From assembly GCF_014837015.1 (NCBI RefSeq), contig NZ_JACSPT010000009.1, positions 1-64,000 on the forward strand: 64,000 nucleotides of DNA, written 5' to 3'. The notes beneath the pieces were generated by a model. That model saw only the letters and a list, made by a program, of their open reading frames with translations, did not search any database and had not been told where the DNA came from. Origin of the DNA: Acinetobacter pecorum (GTDB lineage: Bacteria; Pseudomonadota; Gammaproteobacteria; Pseudomonadales; Moraxellaceae). Below, piece by piece: positions 1 through 9,852 of the stretch. The first letter of the stretch is position 1. Every line of letters begins with the position of its first letter. The translations under genes were made by a program, and so were the position numbers.

Positions 1-70
1 CAGAAGTGAAACCTCTTAGCGCTGATGGTAGTGTGGGATTACCCATGTGAGAGTAAGTCATCGCCAGCTC
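1..70 (+). rRNA. rrf: 5S ribosomal RNA, 3' part
   Basis: The first 70 bases match the second half of a gamma-proteobacterial 5S rRNA: the GAAGTGAAAC segment, the GATGGTAGTGTGGG helix and the closing GAGAGTAAGTCATCGCCAG. The 5' half lies outside the window, so this is the last gene of an rrn operon read rightward. A strong terminator follows at once. The exact 3' end is estimated from the pairing expected with the missing 5' end. Confidence 0.9.
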
Positions 71-80
71 ATTATTCCAG

Positions 81-112
81 AAAGCCCCTGACATCAGTCA
101 GGGGCTTTTTTT
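81..112 (+). terminator. rrn operon intrinsic terminator
   Basis: A GC-rich perfect stem, AGCCCCTGA / TCAGGGGCT, with a 6-base loop is followed by a run of T. It lies 10 bases after the 5S end and is the rho-independent terminator of the rRNA operon. Confidence 0.9.
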
Positions 113-217
113 ATGCGGGGAATTTGGTCGAGCGCTTCCAAATATTATTTTTCACATAAAATCACAGCAGAAAATCCGCAGGGTAGGCGTATACTGGAAC
201 AGGTTTCTGGAGCGGAT

Positions 218-1432
218 ATGTCCTCAAATTTATCTTCAAGCCATATTGAATATGGGTCCTCTGCCTTTAAAGCGGTTTTGTTTTCCTTGTTTCTGGCTGG
301 ATTTGCAATTTTTTCATCATTGTATTGTGTCCAGCCGATGATGCCGATTCTGGCAGACTATTTTCATATCTCTCCTACGCAAAGCAGTTTTCCACTTTCA
401 TTTTCTACCCTTGCATTAGCGGTTGGCCTGATTTTAACTGGGCTCATTTCCGACCGTTTTGGCCGTAAGCCGATTATGGTCTGGTCTTTATTTTCAGTTT
501 CCGTATTGTTGTTACTGAGTGCTGTATTGCCAGTTTGGTCAGTATTTCTGGCTACCCGAATATTAATTGGTTTAACCGTGAGTGGCGTGGCTGCAGTGGC
601 GATGACCTATATTGGGGAAGAGGTGGCCGCTAAAGATATCGGTTTGGCCATGGGACTCTATATTTCTGGAACTGCGATTGGCGGTATGAGTGGCCGTTTG
701 ATTGCCGGGGTATTGGTAGACTTTATTTCCTGGCAGTCAGCGACTTTAATCATTGGACTAATTAACCTCTGTATTGCGACAACCTTCTATTTCTTATTGC
801 CTAAATCCAGGAATTTTCAAGCTTATCCTATTAAATTGAGCCGCTTCCTTACTGCATTTCAGCATAATCTGAGTGATCCCAAACTGCGAATCTTGTTCTT
901 GCAAGGTTTCATCCTGATGGGCTGTTTTGTTTCAGTCTTTAATTACCTCAGCTATCGCCTGATTCTGTCACCTTTTGAGCTGTCGCATGTCTGGATTGGC
1001 GTGATTTCTATTACCTATCTGGCAGGAATTTATAGTTCGCCTCGTGCGGCGGCATGGAGCCAGAAATTTGGACGTTTCCAGGTATTGGTGGCCATGCTTG
1101 CCAGCATGCTGCTAGGATTGGTGTTGATGCTAGTCAACAGCTTGGTGCTGATCTTTATTGGTCTGCTCATTTTTACCTTTGCATTTTTTGCTGCACATTC
1201 CACGGCCAGCAGTTGGGTATCTGTGCAATCTTTACAGTATCGTGCTGTAGGATCGTCACTCTATTTATTCTGCTACTATCTTGGGTCCAGTGTACTCGGC
1301 AGCTTCAGTGGTCTGGTCTGGGAAAAGGCGGGATGGCTCGGCCTCAGTGTGTTCATCGGCATTATTTTGGCAATCGGTTTATTGGTAGCTCAACAGTTAA
1401 AACCTAAAATAAGCAAGCTAGAAATAAAATGA
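218..1432 (+). CDS. MFS transporter (YnfM-like drug/proton antiporter type)
   Basis: This 404-residue inner-membrane protein has about twelve hydrophobic segments and the MFS motif DRFGRKP after the second one. The N-terminal pattern (FSSLYCVQPMMPILADYF, then SPTQSS) resembles the YnfM/arabinose-efflux branch of the major facilitator superfamily, so a proton-driven efflux role is likely but the substrate cannot be told. The frame is open from 113, inside the rrn terminator; I chose the ATG at 218 because the earlier codons encode a non-conserved tail that would be read through the terminator. No partner gene is adjacent, and ygiQ follows 143 bases later with its own promoter-like sequence. 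Confidence 0.8.
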   Translation: MSSNLSSSHIEYGSSAFKAVLFSLFLAGFAIFSSLYCVQPMMPILADYFHISPTQSSFPLSFSTLALAVGLILTGLISDRFGRKPIMVWSLFSVSVLLLLSAVLPVWSVFLATRILIGLTVSGVAAVAMTYIGEEVAAKDIGLAMGLYISGTAIGGMSGRLIAGVLVDFISWQSATLIIGLINLCIATTFYFLLPKSRNFQAYPIKLSRFLTAFQHNLSDPKLRILFLQGFILMGCFVSVFNYLSYRLILSPFELSHVWIGVISITYLAGIYSSPRAAAWSQKFGRFQVLVAMLASMLLGLVLMLVNSLVLIFIGLLIFTFAFFAAHSTASSWVSVQSLQYRAVGSSLYLFCYYLGSSVLGSFSGLVWEKAGWLGLSVFIGIILAIGLLVAQQLKPKISKLEIK

Positions 1433-1504
1433 GTATATATTCCTGATTAAGGTCCTAAAGCCTGTGTTGTATAAATTATAATCAAGCAACCCAAGCCGAA
1501 TTCA

Positions 1505-1513
1505 TGCTAAAAT
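1505..1513 (+). promoter_or_regulatory. extended -10 element upstream of ygiQ
   Basis: TGCTAAAAT is an extended -10 (TGn plus TAAAAT) about 62 bases before the chosen ygiQ start. I see no good -35. The same element recurs before other genes in this window. Transcription starting just downstream would make the longer in-frame start at 1504 impossible. Confidence 0.35.
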
Positions 1514-1575
1514 GCTCGGCTTTCATCTTTGATCTATTTTTTGATCTTCCATCTGCCAGCCGAGAATTGCTAGCC

Positions 1576-3984
1576 ATGTCTACTGCTTATACCATGCAGA
1601 CAGCGCCTACAGCGTTGTTTGATTACGACAAATATTGGGCGTCGTGTTTTGAACCTGCGCCATTTTTGCCGATGTCACGCGAGGAGATGGATCAACTCGG
1701 CTGGGACAGTTGTGACTTTATTTTAGTCTGTGGCGATGCCTATATCGATCATCCTTCATTCTGTTCAGGCATTATTGGCCGTACCCTAGAAGCCCAAGGC
1801 TTCCGTGTGGGGATTATTGCACAGCCAGACTGGACCAATGTTGAAGCCTTCCGTGTGTTGGGAAAACCCAATATTGCATGGGGTGTGACTGCGGGCAACA
1901 TGGACTCAATGATCAACCGTTATACGGCAGATCGCAAAATCCGTTCCGACGATGCCTATTCACCAGACAACCAGCCAAACAAACGTCCTGACCGTGCAGC
2001 AACCGTGTATTGCCAGCGTGTACGCGAAGCCTATCCTGATGTGCCTGTATTGTTAGGTGGGATCGAAGCCTCACTACGTCGTATTGCGCATTATGATTAC
2101 TGGTCAGATAAAGTGCGTCGTTCAGTATTGATGGACTCTAAAGCCGATCTATTGATGTACGGTAATGGTGAACGTTCAATCACTGAAATCATGCATCGCT
2201 TGGCGCGTGGTGAAAAAATCCAAGATATTACCGATGTTCGTGGTACAGCGTTTATTGTCAATAAACACAACCGCCCATCGAAAGCCAAATTTGTTGAAAT
2301 CGCATCGAATGATGTCGATGCGATTGGTCGTGTCGATCCAATTATTAACCCTTACGTCATGACTGAAGATATTGAAGGTTGTGAAATTGAGCAGGGGAAG
2401 GACTCGAGCCAGTATCAGGGTTTCCAAAAAGAACATGTAGCCAATCCAATTGTCCGTGAAGGCGACAATTTGGACGAAAATACGCAAATCGTGCAGCTAC
2501 AGCCGGCATCCAAAGCAATTAAACATAAATTACCGCCGCGTGAATTGGCCGTAATCCGTTTGCCTGCTTTTGAAGAAGTTGCTGCTGATCCAGTGCTTTA
2601 TGCACATGCCAATCGTATTTTGCACCTTGAAACCAATCCAGGTAATGCACGTGCTTTAGTACAAAAGCATGGTGAGCGTGACGTATGGTTAAATCCACCG
2701 CCAATTCCATTAACCACGGAAGAAATGGATTATGTGTTTGATCTGCCTTATGCACGTCTGCCACATCCCTCTTACGGTAATGCACGTTTTCCAGCTTTTG
2801 ACATGATTAAGTTCTCGGTGAACATCATGCGTGGTTGTTTCGGTGGTTGTACTTTCTGTTCAATCACAGAGCATGAAGGTCGTATTATTCAGAACCGTTC
2901 TGAAGAATCAATTTTGCGTGAAGTAGAAAAGATTCGTGATACAGCACCGGGCTTCACAGGGATTATTTCGGACTTGGGTGGCCCAACCGCCAACATGTAC
3001 CGTTTGGCTTGTAAAGATCCTGAGATTGAAAAGAACTGTCGTAAACCATCGTGTGTATTCCCCGGTGTATGTCAAAACTTGCATACTGATCATGCACCGT
3101 TGACACAGCTTTACCGTAAAGCGCGTAACTTACCGGGTATTAAAAAGATTCTGATTGGTTCAGGTTTACGTTATGACCTTGCGGTTTTGAACCCTGAATA
3201 CGTGAAAGAGTTGGTGACGCATCACGTCGGTGGTTACCTTAAGATTGCGCCCGAGCATACCGAAAAAGGTCCGCTCAATAAAATGATGAAGCCGGGCATT
3301 GGAACTTATGACCGATTCAAGCAAATGTTTGATCGTTATAGTAAGGAAGCAGGCAAGGAACAATACTTGATTCCTTATTTCATCGCGGCGCATCCGGGTA
3401 CCACCGATTACGACATGATGAACCTCGCCATTTGGTTGAAGAAGAATGGTTTCCGTGCCGACCAAGTACAGACCTTCTATCCATCACCAATGGCAACTGC
3501 AACCACCATGTACTACACTGGTAAAAACCCGCTGGCGAAAGTGGCGCGTTATACGGAAAATGTCGACATTGTGAAAGGTGAGAAGCGTCGTCGTCTGCAC
3601 AAAGCTTTCTTGCGTTATCATGACTCAAACAACTGGCCTTTACTGCGTGAAGCCCTGAAAGAAATGGGTCGTCAGGATTTAATTGGTAACTCGAAACAGC
3701 ATTTGATTCCGACTTATCAGCCTGCAGGTAGCGCAGATGGTCAGTATCAATCGGCGCGTAAGAAAAATTCGACGGTTGCCGGTGATTCGCAAAAACGTAC
3801 CGGCGAGCAGGGGAACCGTAGCAAGGCTGCACAAGCTCAGTCACGTCCTTCAAATACCAAGAAGCGTCCTGAGCGTGGTCAAATTCTGACCCAGCACACC
3901 GGTTTGCCACCACGTGAAACAGGCGATGCCAAGAAACCGTTTGGTGGGCAGAAGCCTAAAGCGAAGCCCAAATCACGTGCATAA
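1576..3984 (+). CDS. ygiQ: YgiQ family radical SAM protein
   Basis: This 802-residue protein carries the radical-SAM cluster motif CFGGCTFC, with Cys421, Cys425 and Cys428 as the predicted [4Fe-4S] ligands. The N-terminal UPF0313 domain ([16 protein letters not shown], then DAYIDHPSF) is typical of YgiQ. The last 75 residues are a low-complexity, Lys/Arg/Gln-rich tail, as in other YgiQ proteins. The reaction of YgiQ is not known to me. The frame opens at 1504, but the YgiQ-like sequence begins [11 protein letters not shown] at 1576, after an unconserved 24-codon stretch. It stands alone with a terminator behind it. Confidence 0.93.
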   Translation: MSTAYTMQTAPTALFDYDKYWASCFEPAPFLPMSREEMDQLGWDSCDFILVCGDAYIDHPSFCSGIIGRTLEAQGFRVGIIAQPDWTNVEAFRVLGKPNIAWGVTAGNMDSMINRYTADRKIRSDDAYSPDNQPNKRPDRAATVYCQRVREAYPDVPVLLGGIEASLRRIAHYDYWSDKVRRSVLMDSKADLLMYGNGERSITEIMHRLARGEKIQDITDVRGTAFIVNKHNRPSKAKFVEIASNDVDAIGRVDPIINPYVMTEDIEGCEIEQGKDSSQYQGFQKEHVANPIVREGDNLDENTQIVQLQPASKAIKHKLPPRELAVIRLPAFEEVAADPVLYAHANRILHLETNPGNARALVQKHGERDVWLNPPPIPLTTEEMDYVFDLPYARLPHPSYGNARFPAFDMIKFSVNIMRGCFGGCTFCSITEHEGRIIQNRSEESILREVEKIRDTAPGFTGIISDLGGPTANMYRLACKDPEIEKNCRKPSCVFPGVCQNLHTDHAPLTQLYRKARNLPGIKKILIGSGLRYDLAVLNPEYVKELVTHHVGGYLKIAPEHTEKGPLNKMMKPGIGTYDRFKQMFDRYSKEAGKEQYLIPYFIAAHPGTTDYDMMNLAIWLKKNGFRADQVQTFYPSPMATATTMYYTGKNPLAKVARYTENVDIVKGEKRRRLHKAFLRYHDSNNWPLLREALKEMGRQDLIGNSKQHLIPTYQPAGSADGQYQSARKKNSTVAGDSQKRTGEQGNRSKAAQAQSRPSNTKKRPERGQILTQHTGLPPRETGDAKKPFGGQKPKAKPKSRA

Positions 3985-3995
3985 TTAAGTTAATA

Positions 3996-4020
3996 AAAAG
4001 ACACTTCGGTGTCTTTTTTT
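3996..4020 (+). terminator. ygiQ terminator
   Basis: AAAAAGACAC-TTCG-GTGTCTTTTT: a 9- to 10-bp stem closed by a stable TTCG tetraloop and followed by T7, 11 bases after the ygiQ stop. Confidence 0.88.
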
Positions 4021-4383
4021 AGCGCTGAGGTAAAGTAACGTAGCTAAGGACTATAATTAAAAAATGTAGAGGGATGTATTATTTGCATTATGTATTGCTA
4101 AAAAAGTGGTATAAAAATAACACTTTGTCGGAATTGTCCTACAGTTAAGCAGATTTGTATTGCGATCAATTCTATGGATGTTTTAGAGTGCGCTATCAGT
4201 ACTTTAAATCCACTTTCATGGGCATTCAAAAAGATGTCACTTTAGGTAACACAAAATCGAGTTTTGATACCGGTTGTATGGGTATTTAAGCAGATTGGTT
4301 GTTAGCTCTATTTAAAATAAAGCGTGGGTTTATACTGCACAACAATAAAACAAAAATGATTATAAGAATGCAAGGATTTAGGC
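4021..4383. other. intergenic region without a recognisable gene
   Basis: These 363 AT-rich bases hold no ORF longer than about 23 codons with a ribosome-binding site. The only structure I see is a dyad at 4126-4143 (reported separately). The region probably carries the promoter of the DUF2726 gene; the sequence TATAAG lies close to its start. Confidence 0.5.
4126..4143. repeat. TGTCGGA-N4-TCCTACA dyad
   Basis: Two 7-base half-sites, TGTCGGA and TCCTACA, face each other around a 4-base centre with one mismatched pair. The form is that of a binding site for a dimeric regulator. No T-run follows, so it is not a terminator. It sits about 240 bases upstream of the DUF2726 gene. Confidence 0.4.
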
Positions 4384-4932
4384 ATGACCACCTATATTAT
4401 GATTGGGAGTTTCCTGCTCTTCTGTGTCGTGCTCATGGCATGGAAAAAGCTCGGAAATAATTCCAAACCACAAGACAGCGCGTTGAAGCAGCGTGCGATT
4501 TTCAATCTGAATGAGCAATTGACCTTCACTCGCCTGAGAGAAGTTTTACCAGAATGCATCATTCTGGCTCATGTTTCCTATGATGCCTTAATGACCACCA
4601 AATTTAACCGGACTCGACACAAGTACCGTAACCTGACTGCCGATTTTGTAATTCTGGATCAGCAATATCAGATTCTGGCAGTTGTAGCGGTAGATGACCC
4701 TTTAATCCTTAAGCGTCCACAACAGACAGGGTTCCAGGATGCATTACTGACCATGGCTGGTTATCGGGTGATCCGTTACGACGATGTGCCGGAATATTAT
4801 CAGTTGCGCCAAGACTTTTTGCAGGAGCAAGCGCAAATGCAGAAAATGCCCAAATATACAGTTAGCAATGATCTGAAAAAATACTATCTATATTCAGATT
4901 TAGAGCGCAGTAAAATTAAAGCAGTCGGTTAA
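4384..4932 (+). CDS. membrane-anchored DUF2726 domain protein
   Basis: The 182-residue product starts with a single hydrophobic segment (about residues 3-20), followed by a basic stretch and a soluble domain at about 37-150. The domain pattern (LTFTRLREVLPE, then the basic HKYRN, ADFVILDQ, a valine-rich strand and GYRVIRYDD) fits DUF2726, a family often found with topoisomerase-like zinc fingers or nuclease-like domains. I infer from that pattern a possible restriction-endonuclease-like fold, but no function is established. The gene is monocistronic, between two terminators. The SD is GCAAGGA, 11 bases before the ATG. Confidence 0.75.
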   Translation: MTTYIMIGSFLLFCVVLMAWKKLGNNSKPQDSALKQRAIFNLNEQLTFTRLREVLPECIILAHVSYDALMTTKFNRTRHKYRNLTADFVILDQQYQILAVVAVDDPLILKRPQQTGFQDALLTMAGYRVIRYDDVPEYYQLRQDFLQEQAQMQKMPKYTVSNDLKKYYLYSDLERSKIKAVG

Positions 4933-4935
4933 AAC

Positions 4936-4964
4936 AAAAAAGCATGCCAGAAGCATGCTTTTTT
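4936..4964. terminator. bidirectional terminator between DUF2726 gene and ridA-like gene
   Basis: AAAAAAGCATGC and GCATGCTTTTTT form a perfect stem with flanking A and T runs, so it can stop transcription from either side. Both converging genes end within 20 bases. Confidence 0.88.
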
Positions 4965-4983
4965 ATGAATCGATCTAGGAAAA

Positions 4984-5340
4984 TTATTCCGGTTTAACCG
5001 CCACGACGGTCAGTTCGACCAATACCCGTGGATCATACAGTTTTGCTTCGACACAGGTACGAGGCAGCGCTTCGATATCCGCCACCCAGGCATCCCAGAC
5101 TTCATTAAAAGCCGCATAGTCATGCTCAATATCCTTGAGATAAATTGTGACTGACATGATGTGACTTTTATCAGTACCGGCATCTGCCAGAAACTGGTCA
5201 ATAATATCTAAAGTCTGTTGGGTTTGCCCTTTAATATCCAGTTCGACATCTGTAGCCAGCTGGCCTGCAAGATGTACCAGATTACCGGCAATGGCAATTT
5301 CCGAAAAGCGTTTCGATACGTGTAAACGTTCAACTGTCAT
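4984..5340 (-). CDS. RidA family protein (YjgF/YER057c/UK114)
   Basis: This 118-residue single-domain protein matches the RidA/YjgF fold (RFSEIAIAGNLVHLAGQLATD; AKLYDPRVLVELTVVAVKPE). RidA proteins are cytosolic trimers; the archetype hydrolyses reactive enamine/imine intermediates. The Arg that binds the substrate carboxylate in RidA is usually in a C-terminal R-x-x-V-E-V/I segment; DPRVLVELTV provides it. The start at 5340 is preferred to 5349 because AGGA lies 8 bases before it. The gene overlaps the end of the MHS transporter by 11 bases, suggesting coupled translation and a shared substrate, perhaps detoxification or breakdown of what the transporter imports. Confidence 0.85.
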   Translation of the reverse strand: MTVERLHVSKRFSEIAIAGNLVHLAGQLATDVELDIKGQTQQTLDIIDQFLADAGTDKSHIMSVTIYLKDIEHDYAAFNEVWDAWVADIEALPRTCVEAKLYDPRVLVELTVVAVKPE

Positions 5341-6640
5341 GTTGTTCATCCTGAGTTTTGGGCATCAGGGCTGCGACCAGTGCAGTCAGCAGACAACCCA
5401 CCGCCAGATAGATCGCTACATAATGCCATGAACCGTCTGCCCAAATCACCAGTGCAGCTGCAATAAATGGGGTAAATCCACCACCAATGATACTCGCCAC
5501 CTGATAGCCAACTCCGGCACCGCTGTAGCGGTATTCGGTGCCAAACAGTGAGGTGAAAATCGGTTGATGGACACTGACCACCATATCATGGGCAACGTTT
5601 GCCAGTAAAATTGCCCCGATGATAATCATCCAGGTATTTTGTGCATCGAGCGCCATAAAAAATGGAAAGGCTGAGAGTGCACCAATCAAACCACCCCAGA
5701 CACACATTTTCTGATGATTGAATCTATCTGCCAGCCAGGCAAAGAAGGGAATACTGAAGCAGCTAATGGCCCCGACCATCAAGGTAATATTCAGGAAGAA
5801 CTGTTTGTCCATGCCCAGATTACTGGTGGAATAGTTCAGGGCGAAATTGGTGACCAGATACATGGTCAGCAATTCGGTCAAACGTAAAGCAATGATATAG
5901 AAAAAAGCTTTAGGATGTTTACTGATGGCCTGCAAGATTGGCAGCTTTTCTGGCTGATGGTCTGCTTTCACCACCTTTTCTACAAATTCCTGAGATTCAT
6001 CCTGATCACGGCGAATCCACATGGCAATGCCGATCAACACGATACTGGCTAAAAAGGGAATACGCCATGCCCACTCAGCAAAGGCGTCTTCACCCAGTGT
6101 CGCGAGTATAAGCGATACTGCACCGGTGGCCAGAACCAGACCGACGCCGTAACCGACCTGAACACCACTGCTATAAAAGGCCTTTTTTCCTTTTGGTGCA
6201 TTTTCTACGGCCATGAGGGCTGCACCGCCCCATTCACCACCGACGGCAAAGCCTTGCAAGGCACGACAAAACACCAGTAGTACCGGTGCCCACCAGCCAA
6301 TTGCCTCGAAATTTGGCAGCAGGCCAATCCCTACCGTGGAAATTCCCATCAGGATTACCGTAAGTACCAGCATTTTTTTACGGCCGAGTTTGTCACCAAA
6401 GTGACCAAATACTACACCACCTAAAGGACGAAACAGGAAGCCGACCCCAAAGGTGGCCAGAGCTGCCAGGGTACCCATGTTCTCGCCAATACTGGGAAAA
6501 AACTGATCTTTAAAAATTAAGGCTGCAACAATGCCGTAAAGGAGAAAATCATACCAATCGACAACAGCACCAACAAAACTAGATAGCGCAGCTTTACGTG
6601 CGCGTTGTTCTTGAACAACAGAAGAATTTACAGAAGACAT
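5330..6640 (-). CDS. MFS transporter, metabolite:H+ symporter (MHS) family
   Basis: The 436-residue inner-membrane protein has about twelve membrane segments and the MHS signature: VVDWYDFLLYG in TM1, FRPLGGVVFGHFGDKLGRKK after TM2 and RALQGFAVGGEWGG in TM4. Members such as ProP, ShiA and KgtP import organic acids, betaines or shikimate with protons; the substrate here is unknown. The ATG at 6640 (MSSVNSSVVQEQR) is chosen because MHS proteins start shortly before the TM1 motif; the frame remains open to 6748 but adds a non-conserved piece. No clear SD is visible. It is followed by and overlaps the RidA-like gene. Confidence 0.85.
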   Translation of the reverse strand: MSSVNSSVVQEQRARKAALSSFVGAVVDWYDFLLYGIVAALIFKDQFFPSIGENMGTLAALATFGVGFLFRPLGGVVFGHFGDKLGRKKMLVLTVILMGISTVGIGLLPNFEAIGWWAPVLLVFCRALQGFAVGGEWGGAALMAVENAPKGKKAFYSSGVQVGYGVGLVLATGAVSLILATLGEDAFAEWAWRIPFLASIVLIGIAMWIRRDQDESQEFVEKVVKADHQPEKLPILQAISKHPKAFFYIIALRLTELLTMYLVTNFALNYSTSNLGMDKQFFLNITLMVGAISCFSIPFFAWLADRFNHQKMCVWGGLIGALSAFPFFMALDAQNTWMIIIGAILLANVAHDMVVSVHQPIFTSLFGTEYRYSGAGVGYQVASIIGGGFTPFIAAALVIWADGSWHYVAIYLAVGCLLTALVAALMPKTQDEQHDS

Positions 6641-6862
6641 GCAGGAGGGAATTCCATGAGTTACATCAGAGTTGCCCTGTAATATTCGGATTTGATCGTC
6701 ACGCCAATTACAGGACAGCATGCTGAAAGTAAAGGTGATTTTCAGCATCTCAGCACATACATGGATAATGCATTGCGCAGATAGATTACTCTAAAAAATC
6801 AAAATGTAAAAACAAAGTTGCCGTCTTTTTAAACCGATGCTTAAAACATGAACAGAAACTGC

Positions 6863-7918
6863 TTAGAGCAGTGACAATTGGGTTTCAATCTCGGGGACGC
6901 TGAGCTGATATACGCCTACACCGATCAGCCGGAATTGCATCTGCGGGGCAATATGCAGATCGTCGAGCAGTAAGTCCAAGGCTTGGGCTAATTCCTGTGG
7001 ACTACGCAGTATCTGTTTAAAACTTTTACTGTGTTGCATCACCTGAAAGTTCTTGAGTTTTAATTTGACCGTAACGCCGCGAGCCGAAAGCTGTTTCTTT
7101 TGCAGACTTTGCCAAACCTGTACCAGTAAGGGCTCCCAGTAGGGACGACATTCACTCAGATACAGGTCATCGTCAAAAGTAGTTTCTTTAGAGATTTGCT
7201 GGCGTTCTCGTTCCACTTCGACCGGTCGTTCATCAATACCTTGAGCATATAAAAACAGCCGTCGTCCATATTTGCCAAAATGCTGAATCAGTAAGGCTTC
7301 ATCAATCTGCTGTAAATCTCCCAAGGTGTTCAGGTTCAGGCTGCTCAGTTTTTCCTGGGTAACTTTTCCCACACCGGGAATTTTTTTTAGGGGCAGATTC
7401 TGGATAAATCCCTGAACTTGTGATGGCTTAATCACACAGATGCCATTCGGTTTGTGCCAGTCCGAAGCAATTTTAGCGAGAAACTTGTTGGGCGCTACAC
7501 CAGCAGACGCGGTTAATCCGGTGGCTTGAAAAATATCCTCGCGAATCCGCATGGCGACTTCGGTAGCACTTGGAATTTGTTTTAGATTCTCTGTGACATC
7601 CAGAAAGGCTTCATCCAGAGACAGTGGCTCAATCAGGGAAGTATATTGCTGGAAGATGTGATGAATCTGTGCCGATACCTGCCGGTATTTGGCAAAATCC
7701 GGCTCAATCACGATGACCTGAGGACACAGTTTGCGCGCCTGCCCCATGGACATGGCAGAACGCAGGCCATAAACCCGTGCCGGGTATGAGGCAGCCGCGA
7801 CCACCGCCCGAGGATGATGCGAAGCAATCACCATAGGTAAGTTTTTCAGTTCTGGACGTTCACGCAGCTCTACCGAGGCATAAAACGCATCCATATCGAT
7901 ATGAATAATTTTGCGCAT
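6863..7918 (-). CDS. dinB: DNA polymerase IV (Y family)
   Basis: This 351-residue translesion polymerase extends primers across damaged bases with low fidelity. Catalytic acids are visible: Asp8 in [12 protein letters not shown] and Asp102-Glu103 in [10 protein letters not shown]. The helix-hairpin-helix [15 protein letters not shown] and a C-terminal little-finger domain complete the family layout, and the length equals the E. coli protein. The final residues (IETQLSLL) resemble a clamp-binding peptide QLxLF-type motif (inference). It ends a possible minus-strand operon of exporter, GH25 lysozyme, MBL hydrolase and dinB, 20 bases after the MBL gene. Confidence 0.96.
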   Translation of the reverse strand: MRKIIHIDMDAFYASVELRERPELKNLPMVIASHHPRAVVAAASYPARVYGLRSAMSMGQARKLCPQVIVIEPDFAKYRQVSAQIHHIFQQYTSLIEPLSLDEAFLDVTENLKQIPSATEVAMRIREDIFQATGLTASAGVAPNKFLAKIASDWHKPNGICVIKPSQVQGFIQNLPLKKIPGVGKVTQEKLSSLNLNTLGDLQQIDEALLIQHFGKYGRRLFLYAQGIDERPVEVERERQQISKETTFDDDLYLSECRPYWEPLLVQVWQSLQKKQLSARGVTVKLKLKNFQVMQHSKSFKQILRSPQELAQALDLLLDDLHIAPQMQFRLIGVGVYQLSVPEIETQLSLL

Positions 7919-7938
7919 GTTCGCTATCTTAAGGGGCT

Positions 7939-8955
7939 TTAATCGGATTGGGAAGCGACGGCTGCGTTGAGTAAATAGGGCTGTGGTCCGCTTAGCAGGA
8001 CAACTTTGGTCCCTTGTCTCTCGGCAGCCTGAATCAGAAGTTGTAAACTTTTTGGGGAGTCATCGGCAAGACGGGGTAAAAATTGCAGCGGCTGGTTTAA
8101 AGGCTGAAAAAAATCATCCCAATGTACCGGGATCACCACTTTGGGCTTGAGCAGGTTCAGGGTTTCAGCCAGATATTGCTGCTGATAGGCAGCAGATTGT
8201 CTGGAGAGCTGGGCAATGCCTAAAAACAGGGTGTCGACTTCCAGATGTTGTAATTGCTCTGGAATAAATCCGGTACTGGCCTTGACCAGAATTTTATATC
8301 CCACATGCTCAATCAGGTAATCGAAACTGCCACCTTCTTTAAATTCGGAAAATTTGGCCGGAAGGGTAAAAGGCTGCAGCAACTCTTCGCCTAAATCATC
8401 ATTTACCGCTGTGGGCGGGGTATGTTGTGAGGGAATGGCAGTGATCTGGAAGTTTCCCCATTGCTGTACTTGCCCAAGCTTAACCGGCTGTAATTGCTGT
8501 GGAATAACTTTAGGGTTTGCCCGGGCGATATTCAGGGTGCTAGGTGAACCGACGACAGCAGTTCCGGGAAGCATTTCCAGTAAGGCCGGTACATCCAGAA
8601 CATGATCATAATGTGAGTGAGTGACCAGAATGGTTTGGGTTCGACTCAATTCATGGCGTTGCACCAGTTGTTCGAGGAGTAGCCTGTCACTTTGAATCGG
8701 GCGGCTAAGTACTTGCCACAAAGATGGCCGGCTAAAGAAACCATCGATCAGGATCTGATCGTGACCATCATCGAGTAACAGGGTGGACACACCAAAAAAT
8801 TTAACGGTGAGACCGTGAACGGATGTACCGGTTTTCGGCTGCCACGCTTGAAAGTCCCTGAGTTTTCCTGAAGCTTGCAACAGATAAGCCAGTGTACCTG
8901 CGATGAGTAAGAGAAGAATTAGCAGACCGAGTAAAACGCCTTTTATCCATTTCAA
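7939..8955 (-). CDS. membrane-anchored MBL-fold metallohydrolase
   Basis: The 338-residue protein begins with one strongly hydrophobic segment (residues 5-27), consistent with an anchor or uncleaved signal that places the domain in the periplasm. The metal-binding motif THSHYDH is at 112-118 (His113, His115, Asp117, His118), with later histidines at SQHTPP and PVHWDD. The layout is that of the lactamase_B_2/UlaG-like or NAPE-PLD-like branch, in which the substrate cannot be deduced from sequence. It lies between the GH25 gene (47-base gap) and dinB (20-base gap), and is probably cotranscribed with them. Confidence 0.8.
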   Translation of the reverse strand: MKWIKGVLLGLLILLLLIAGTLAYLLQASGKLRDFQAWQPKTGTSVHGLTVKFFGVSTLLLDDGHDQILIDGFFSRPSLWQVLSRPIQSDRLLLEQLVQRHELSRTQTILVTHSHYDHVLDVPALLEMLPGTAVVGSPSTLNIARANPKVIPQQLQPVKLGQVQQWGNFQITAIPSQHTPPTAVNDDLGEELLQPFTLPAKFSEFKEGGSFDYLIEHVGYKILVKASTGFIPEQLQHLEVDTLFLGIAQLSRQSAAYQQQYLAETLNLLKPKVVIPVHWDDFFQPLNQPLQFLPRLADDSPKSLQLLIQAAERQGTKVVLLSGPQPYLLNAAVASQSD

Positions 8956-9002
8956 TCTTTTTATTTCCTTGTTGTTTTTATAAAGAACCTATTTTCAGGC
9001 GA

Positions 9003-9788
9003 TCAACTGTATTTCGCCTGCTCTTCAGATGAAGGTACTGCAATCGCATTCTTTTTGAGAAACTCCAGCCATTGCTGTTCTGAGCCATAAAAAACATTCA
9101 GATCTACCGGTGTGGTAATACCGGGAATTTTCCCCTGACTGGTATGTTGCCAAAATAGCCACGCTGGCTGATCTTTTAAATCAGGCAGACCCTTGTATTC
9201 ACGTACCCAGAGCGGTACGTCGGGAAAATTTCCTACCAGTACAATATTATAAAAAGCTTTAGAAATATAGAAAATCGGCTGCTTGCCGTAATGCTTTTTC
9301 AGGGCATCGTGCATCACCTGAATTTCGTTTAAAAGCTGCTCTTTAGAATAGGTATTGATGCATTTGCTGTCATATTCCAGATCAATCACTGGCGGTAAGG
9401 CATCCGGTTTATTGGGTACGGAGTCAATAAAATTCTGGGCTTGAATGCTGCCATCGCGGCAGAGCCGGTAAAAATGATAGGCGCCGACCAGAAAGCCGCG
9501 CTCCCGGGCCTTGAGCCAGTTTTCCTGAAAACGGGTGTCTTTAAAGTCGCCGCCTTCAGTGGCTTTCAGATAAACAAAACGATACTTTTCAGGCGGAATC
9601 TGCTGCCACTGGATCTCTTTTTGATGATGCGATACATCAAATCCTTGAATTGGATAATCGGCAGCATGGGAAGACGGGGTTTTCATCAGATAGAGATAAA
9701 CCATGGCGATCGTAACCAATATGACCAGAAAGCCAAACCCTACTAAAAGCGGCTTGCTATATCTGCTCCAAATCTGATGTTTTTGCAT
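9003..9788 (-). CDS. glycoside hydrolase family 25 (muramidase-like) protein
   Basis: This 261-residue protein has an N-terminal membrane segment (about 12-35), then a GH25 domain. GH25 enzymes cut the beta-1,4 bond of peptidoglycan. Landmarks are GFDVSHHQKEIQW at 49-61 (Asp51) and the catalytic DLE at Asp136-Glu138 in PPVIDLEYD. GAYHFYR and WFWQHTSQG are also typical. The membrane anchor suggests activity at the periplasmic face, for example in wall remodelling, rather than phage lysis; no holin or phage gene is near. It lies 65 bases after the MdtD-like exporter gene. Confidence 0.88.
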   Translation of the reverse strand: MQKHQIWSRYSKPLLVGFGFLVILVTIAMVYLYLMKTPSSHAADYPIQGFDVSHHQKEIQWQQIPPEKYRFVYLKATEGGDFKDTRFQENWLKARERGFLVGAYHFYRLCRDGSIQAQNFIDSVPNKPDALPPVIDLEYDSKCINTYSKEQLLNEIQVMHDALKKHYGKQPIFYISKAFYNIVLVGNFPDVPLWVREYKGLPDLKDQPAWLFWQHTSQGKIPGITTPVDLNVFYGSEQQWLEFLKKNAIAVPSSEEQAKYS

Positions 9789-9852
9789 CTTCAGTCCTTA
9801 CCTGTATCTGAGCTGGTCTAAAGACCGCCTCAGTCTGAATTTTATTATCGCA

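Noticed and set aside
113..217. N-terminal extension of the first MFS gene back to 113
   Set aside because: It would start inside the rrn terminator and gives residues unlike the family; ATG 218 is preferred.
3380..3913. 177-codon open frame on the minus strand inside ygiQ
   Set aside because: It lies wholly within a well-supported gene, has no family signature and is best explained by codon bias of ygiQ.
9003..9788. Phage endolysin
   Set aside because: The GH25 protein has a membrane anchor and no holin, spanin or other phage gene nearby.
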